Part shown: one piece after another, positions 7,853-10,310 of the stretch
Layout: every line of letters starts with the position of its first letter
How positions within the stretch are numbered: the stretch's first letter is position 1
Source of the DNA: DAOQAK01 sp043801235
Lineage (GTDB): Bacteria > Bacteroidota > Bacteroidia > Bacteroidales > CG2-30-32-10
NCBI GenBank assembly: GCA_043801235.1
Contig: JAZDMF010000384.1
Location: 1-10,310, forward strand
Length of the DNA stretch: 10,310 nucleotides
Direction of reading: 5' to 3'
Made by a program: the position numbers and the translations under genes
The notes under the pieces: model-generated
Told to the model about the DNA's origin: nothing
The model's database searches: none
Seen by the model: the letters and a program-made list of their open reading frames with translations, nothing else

Positions 7853-7913
7853 CATATAATGATAAATGTTTGGTTTCGGATAACAGTTTCGGAATAAGTA
7901 AAAATCAAAGTGC

Positions 7914-8201
7914 ATGAATAGTCCGGAAATAAAAGAGTATATAAGAAAGCGATCCTGTTTATTCTGGTATATCCGTGAAGAAGAAAAGGAAAATATCAAT
8001 CCGGTTTTCCTGGTTGAAACCATACTGAATTACGGGGACGAAAAAGATGTAAAAGAATTATTCAAGGTAATGGGGATAGAAACTGTTGCAGATATTTTTC
8101 GCCAAGCAACAAACAACCGTACCCGTATTAATTATTTTCCAGCTGTTTTAAATTTTTTCAATTTATATTTTCAACGAAATGCACCCGGATATTCTTACTG
8201 A
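7914..8201 (+). CDS. Small DUF6922-like partner protein, module 2
   Basis: This 95-residue protein aligns in layout with the 94-residue protein of module 1. It has basic N-terminal residues (IRKRS), then LFWYI (17-21), a long acidic helix, LNYGDEKDVKELF and MGIETVADIF, and a C-terminal NYFPAVLNFFNLYF segment. The LFW, the glycine-acidic turn and the overall length are shared, but overall identity is low, so the two modules are old paralogues or came in separately. It ends with TGA and overlaps the downstream nucleotidyltransferase frame by 23 bases, again suggesting translational coupling. It appears intact although its partner is interrupted. If such proteins are antitoxins, an orphan intact antitoxin is a plausible end state. 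Function is not known. Confidence 0.7.
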   Translation: MNSPEIKEYIRKRSCLFWYIREEEKENINPVFLVETILNYGDEKDVKELFKVMGIETVADIFRQATNNRTRINYFPAVLNFFNLYFQRNAPGYSY

Positions 8202-8796
8202 AAAACAGATTGAATTATTGTCTCTGGTTAAGGAGTTCAAACGTGAGTTCTACCTTGTAGGAGGAACCGCCATTGCACTGCATCTCGGACAGCGGCATTG
8301 AATTGATTTTGATCTATTCAAAACCGGGGCTTTAAACCAGAAAAAAATTACAGAAAAAATTAATAAATTCAAGTTTCAGTATAAACTGATACCCCAGGAG
8401 GATGGGCAGATCCATTTATATGTGAATGATGTAAAAATAACCTTTTTCAGTTTCGGATATGACATCCCCCATCTTGTCAGATTCAATAATATTATTACTT
8501 TGCCCTCATTGCTCGATCTTGCTGCCATGAATGCTTTCGCATTAGGAAATCGGGCAAAATGGAAAGATTATGTCGACATGTATTTTCTTTTAAAAAGGCA
8601 TTTAAACTTCAGGGACGTTTCTGTAAGGACAAAAGAACTCTTTGCAGAAATGTTTTCCGAAAAACTTTTCAAACAACAATTATGTTTTTTTAAAGACATT
8701 GATTACACCGAAGAGATTCAGTACCTTCAAGGATACTCGGTAAATGAAGAAGAGGTTAAAAAATTCCTCACAGATGTTGCCACAGAGCCTTTTTAA
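8179..8796 (+). pseudogene. AbiEii-type nucleotidyltransferase of module 2, interrupted by TGA
   Basis: The frame starts at ATG 8179 (MHPDILTEKQ) and reads YLVGGTAIALHLGQRH. It then meets TGA at 8299-8301 and continues in the same frame as IDFDLF to a TAA at 8794-8796. Ignoring the TGA, the product would be 205 residues, close to the 211 of module 1. The stop falls at codon 41, at the position of Ser in the usual HRxSxDxD motif; TCA to TGA would explain it. It separates the GGT loop from the metal-binding acids, so neither piece can be active. Downstream, DLAAMNAFAL has Asn where the family usually has Lys, while KDYVDMYFLL is kept. TGA recoding is unlikely, as three other genes here end in TGA. 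Recent inactivation or a sequencing error are the options. Confidence 0.82.
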
Positions 8797-8812
8797 TGAT
8801 TATTGCTGCATT

Positions 8813-9060
8813 GTTCAATTGTTCGATTGTTCAACTGTTTAATTGCTTAACTGTTCAATTGTTCGATTGTTCGATTGTTCGATTGTTCAATTGTTCGATT
8901 GTTCGATTGTTCGATTGTTCGATTGTTCAATTGTTCGATTGTTCAATTGTTCGATTGTTCGATTGTTCGATTGTTCAATTGTTCGATTGTTCAATTGTTC
9001 AATTGTTCAATTGTTCGATTGTTCGATTGTTCAATTGTTCGATTGTTCAATTGTTCGATT
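8813..9060. repeat. 31-unit tandem array of an 8-bp repeat with a two-state base
   Basis: The array is exactly 31 x 8 bases with no indel. By my reading 28 units are GTTC[A/G]ATT: 11 with A and 17 with G at position 5. The other three (8829, 8837, 8845) near the left end carry one or more further changes (GTTCAACT, GTTTAATT, GCTTAACT). From the sixth unit the order of states is AGGGAGGGGAGAGGGAGAAA then GGAGAG, with no obvious higher-order period. It starts 16 bases after the module 2 stop and ends directly against the composite palindromic element. It is stop-free in all three forward frames, so the open frames here are by-products. It is a minisatellite; any protein- or RNA-level role is unproven. 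Confidence 0.9.
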
Positions 9061-9185
9061 GCTGAACAGTTGGGCTTCGATCTTTTCGTCAAGTTCACGG
9101 TTCAGCTATACAGTTTTATGCTTTTTATCATTATAATTGTCAGATTGAGTTTACCTGTCCGCCCACTGGCGGATCGAAATCTGAC
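9061..9185. repeat. Composite palindromic element, copy 2 (long form)
   Basis: GCTGAAC (9061-9067) pairs with GTTCAGC (9100-9106) around a segment containing CTTCGAT. A second stem, GTCAGATT (9139-9146) with AATCTGAC (9178-9185), matches that of copy 1 at 5986-6012 except for one base pair changed on both sides. Its loop is 31 bases instead of 11 because it contains TCCGCC-CACT-GGCGGA (9158-9173), a complete palindrome absent from copy 1. The element lies 40 bases beyond the fcl stop and between convergent transcription units, so a bidirectional terminator role is plausible. Confidence 0.65.
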
Positions 9186-9224
9186 TCATGATTTAATTTC
9201 AAATTTTCAATACTCTGCCGGAAT

Positions 9225-10154
9225 TTATAACTTCCGAAGAAATTTTTCCCGGTACACTTCAGCAATACCTTTTTCCAGGAGAATTGAATGCTTCCATCCC
9301 AAATTATGAAGTTTTGATACATCAAGGAATTTGCGCGGGGTACCATCGGGCATGGCAGTATTATAGGTCAGTTGACCGTTATAACCTGCAATTTTTTTTA
9401 CAAGCAAAGCAAGGTCGTTAATTGAAAATTCTTCGCCTGATCCGATATTAATTATGGAGGCATCATTGTAATTCAGCATGAGAAAATAACAGGCATCGGC
9501 CAGATCATCAACATGCAGCAGTTCGCGCATGGGTTTTCCGCTGCCCCATATTTCAACGGAAGAACTGTTGTTGATTTTGGCTTCATGGAATTTACGAAGC
9601 AATGCAGGAAGTACATGAGAACTGTTAAGATCGTAATTGTCGTTGGGCCCATACAGATTCGTAGGCATGCAGGAAATAAAGTTACAGCCATATTGCTGCC
9701 TGTAGGATTCACATAATTTGATCCCGGCAATTTTTGCAAGAGCATATGCATCATTAGTAGGTTCAAGCAAACCTGAAAGAAGATATTCTTCCTTCAGAGG
9801 CTGCGGTGCCAGTTTGGGATAAATGCATGAAGAGCCGAGGAACAAAAGTTTTTTAACCTTATTAAGATATGAGGCATGAATTACGTTGGCCTCGATCATC
9901 AGGTTATCATAAATGAATTCGGCCTTGTAGGTATTGTTTGCATTGATTCCTCCAACCTTGGCTGCTGCATGGACAACATATGCGGGCTTTTCCTTATCAA
10001 AGAAATCAAAAACCTGCTGCTGGTTCCTGAGGTCAAGTTCTTCAAGGGTTTTAAAAACAAAGTTGGTGTAGCCTTCTTTAAGAAGTTTGCGGTGCAGGGC
10101 TGAGCCCACCATGCCTGTATGGCCGGCGATGTATATTTTTGAATTCTTTTCCAT
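9225..10154 (-). CDS. fcl: GDP-L-fucose synthase
   Basis: This 309-residue short-chain dehydrogenase/reductase-type epimerase-reductase is cytoplasmic. It converts GDP-4-keto-6-deoxy-D-mannose to GDP-L-fucose with NADPH, the second step after GDP-mannose 4,6-dehydratase (gmd). The N-terminal Rossmann motif is GHTGMVG (11-17). The catalytic triad is Ser108 (GSSCIYP), Tyr137 and Lys141 (YALAK). Cys110 and His180 correspond to the epimerisation residues Cys109 and His179 of the E. coli enzyme. VGGINAN and MPTNLYGPNDNYD are also characteristic, and length is normal. The ATG at 10154 gives a start just before the Rossmann strand, as in family members. No gmd is visible within the window; it may lie beyond 10310. 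A diverged relic of this gene's 3' end sits at 7681-7776. The product would feed surface glycan or glycoprotein fucosylation. Confidence 0.96.
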   Translation of the reverse strand: MEKNSKIYIAGHTGMVGSALHRKLLKEGYTNFVFKTLEELDLRNQQQVFDFFDKEKPAYVVHAAAKVGGINANNTYKAEFIYDNLMIEANVIHASYLNKVKKLLFLGSSCIYPKLAPQPLKEEYLLSGLLEPTNDAYALAKIAGIKLCESYRQQYGCNFISCMPTNLYGPNDNYDLNSSHVLPALLRKFHEAKINNSSSVEIWGSGKPMRELLHVDDLADACYFLMLNYNDASIINIGSGEEFSINDLALLVKKIAGYNGQLTYNTAMPDGTPRKFLDVSKLHNLGWKHSILLEKGIAEVYREKFLRKL

Positions 10155-10310
10155 GATTATTATTCTTTGGTCAGACTTCGATGAACTACCATTGACGTAT
10201 TTTTCTAAATAACTAACATTGAACGAAATAAATAATGAGTAATGAATAACGAATTTTGAATATCGAACTTGAATAAAACGTCATTTATATTGCTTTTTTT
10301 GTAAAAAATT
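10155..10310. other. AT-rich upstream region of fcl, no gene seen
   Basis: This sequence lies upstream of fcl on the minus strand. It has several near-repeated GAAT/GAAC-rich words (for example AATGAGTAATGAATAACGAA) but no convincing TAnnTTTG box in the minus orientation and no open frame of note. The promoter of fcl may be here or further upstream. Confidence 0.5.

Noticed and set aside
8299..8301. TGA read as a sense codon (alternative code or selenocysteine)
   Set aside because: TGA ends the genes at 5906, 6992 and 8201, and the expected residue is Ser, not Cys or Trp.
8422..8796. Independent 124-residue protein
   Set aside because: It is the C-terminal part of the interrupted nucleotidyltransferase in the same frame and lacks the catalytic motifs.
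8813..9060. CRISPR array
   Set aside because: Units are 8 bp head-to-tail with no unique spacers, and no cas gene is in the window.
8796..9309. Three overlapping forward reading frames encoding Cys/Leu/Ile/Val/Phe-rich 8-residue repeats
   Set aside because: They arise because the 8-bp repeat has no stop in any forward frame. All three frames give shifted versions of the same repeated peptide and none has a credible start context or domain.

Overview
The window looks like chromosome from an uncultured or environmental member of the Bacteroidota. Three things point that way. A giant secreted PKD/LamG protein ends in a type IX secretion (por) sorting domain. Candidate promoters carry the TAnnTTTG -7 box typical of this phylum. 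The intergenic spaces are full of short GC-rich palindromes of the kind common in Bacteroidota genomes. The first ~70 bases are a G/C homopolymer block that looks like a contig-edge artefact.

Layout. 1-479: artefact, two hairpins and a good promoter candidate, no gene. 480-5906 (+): an 1808-residue T9SS-exported adhesin-like protein built from two tandem ~600-residue super-repeats (LamG, three Ig-like units, PKD domains), then more PKD domains, a CARDB-like segment and a sorting domain. 5907-6707: a repeat-rich intergenic zone. 6708-7585 (+): module 1, a 94-residue DUF6922-like protein overlapping an AbiEii-type nucleotidyltransferase. 7586-7913: a gene-free gap holding an antisense remnant of the 3' end of a GDP-L-fucose synthase gene. 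7914-8796 (+): module 2, a diverged paralogous pair whose nucleotidyltransferase has an in-frame TGA. 8813-9060: a perfectly phased array of 31 8-bp units that vary mostly at a single A/G position. 9061-9185: a second copy of the composite palindromic element found after the giant gene. 9225-10154 (-): an intact GDP-L-fucose synthase gene (fcl). 10155-10310: no gene seen.

How the parts relate. The two small-protein/nucleotidyltransferase modules are a tandem paralogous pair with toxin-antitoxin-like architecture (small upstream partner, overlapping reading frames, own promoter). Both show damage: module 1 has an altered GG motif, module 2 a nonsense codon. Module 2 and the 8-bp array lie between a diverged fcl 3' fragment and intact fcl, both on the minus strand. 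This suggests module 2 came by insertion or duplication at the fcl 3' end. The secreted protein and the fucose synthase are both cell-surface functions, but nothing here shows that they are co-regulated.

The best candidates for something undescribed are the DUF6922-like/AbiEii-like pair as a non-canonical toxin-antitoxin-type system, the two-state 8-bp array, and the composite palindromic element with a compensatory arm change and a nested palindrome insertion.
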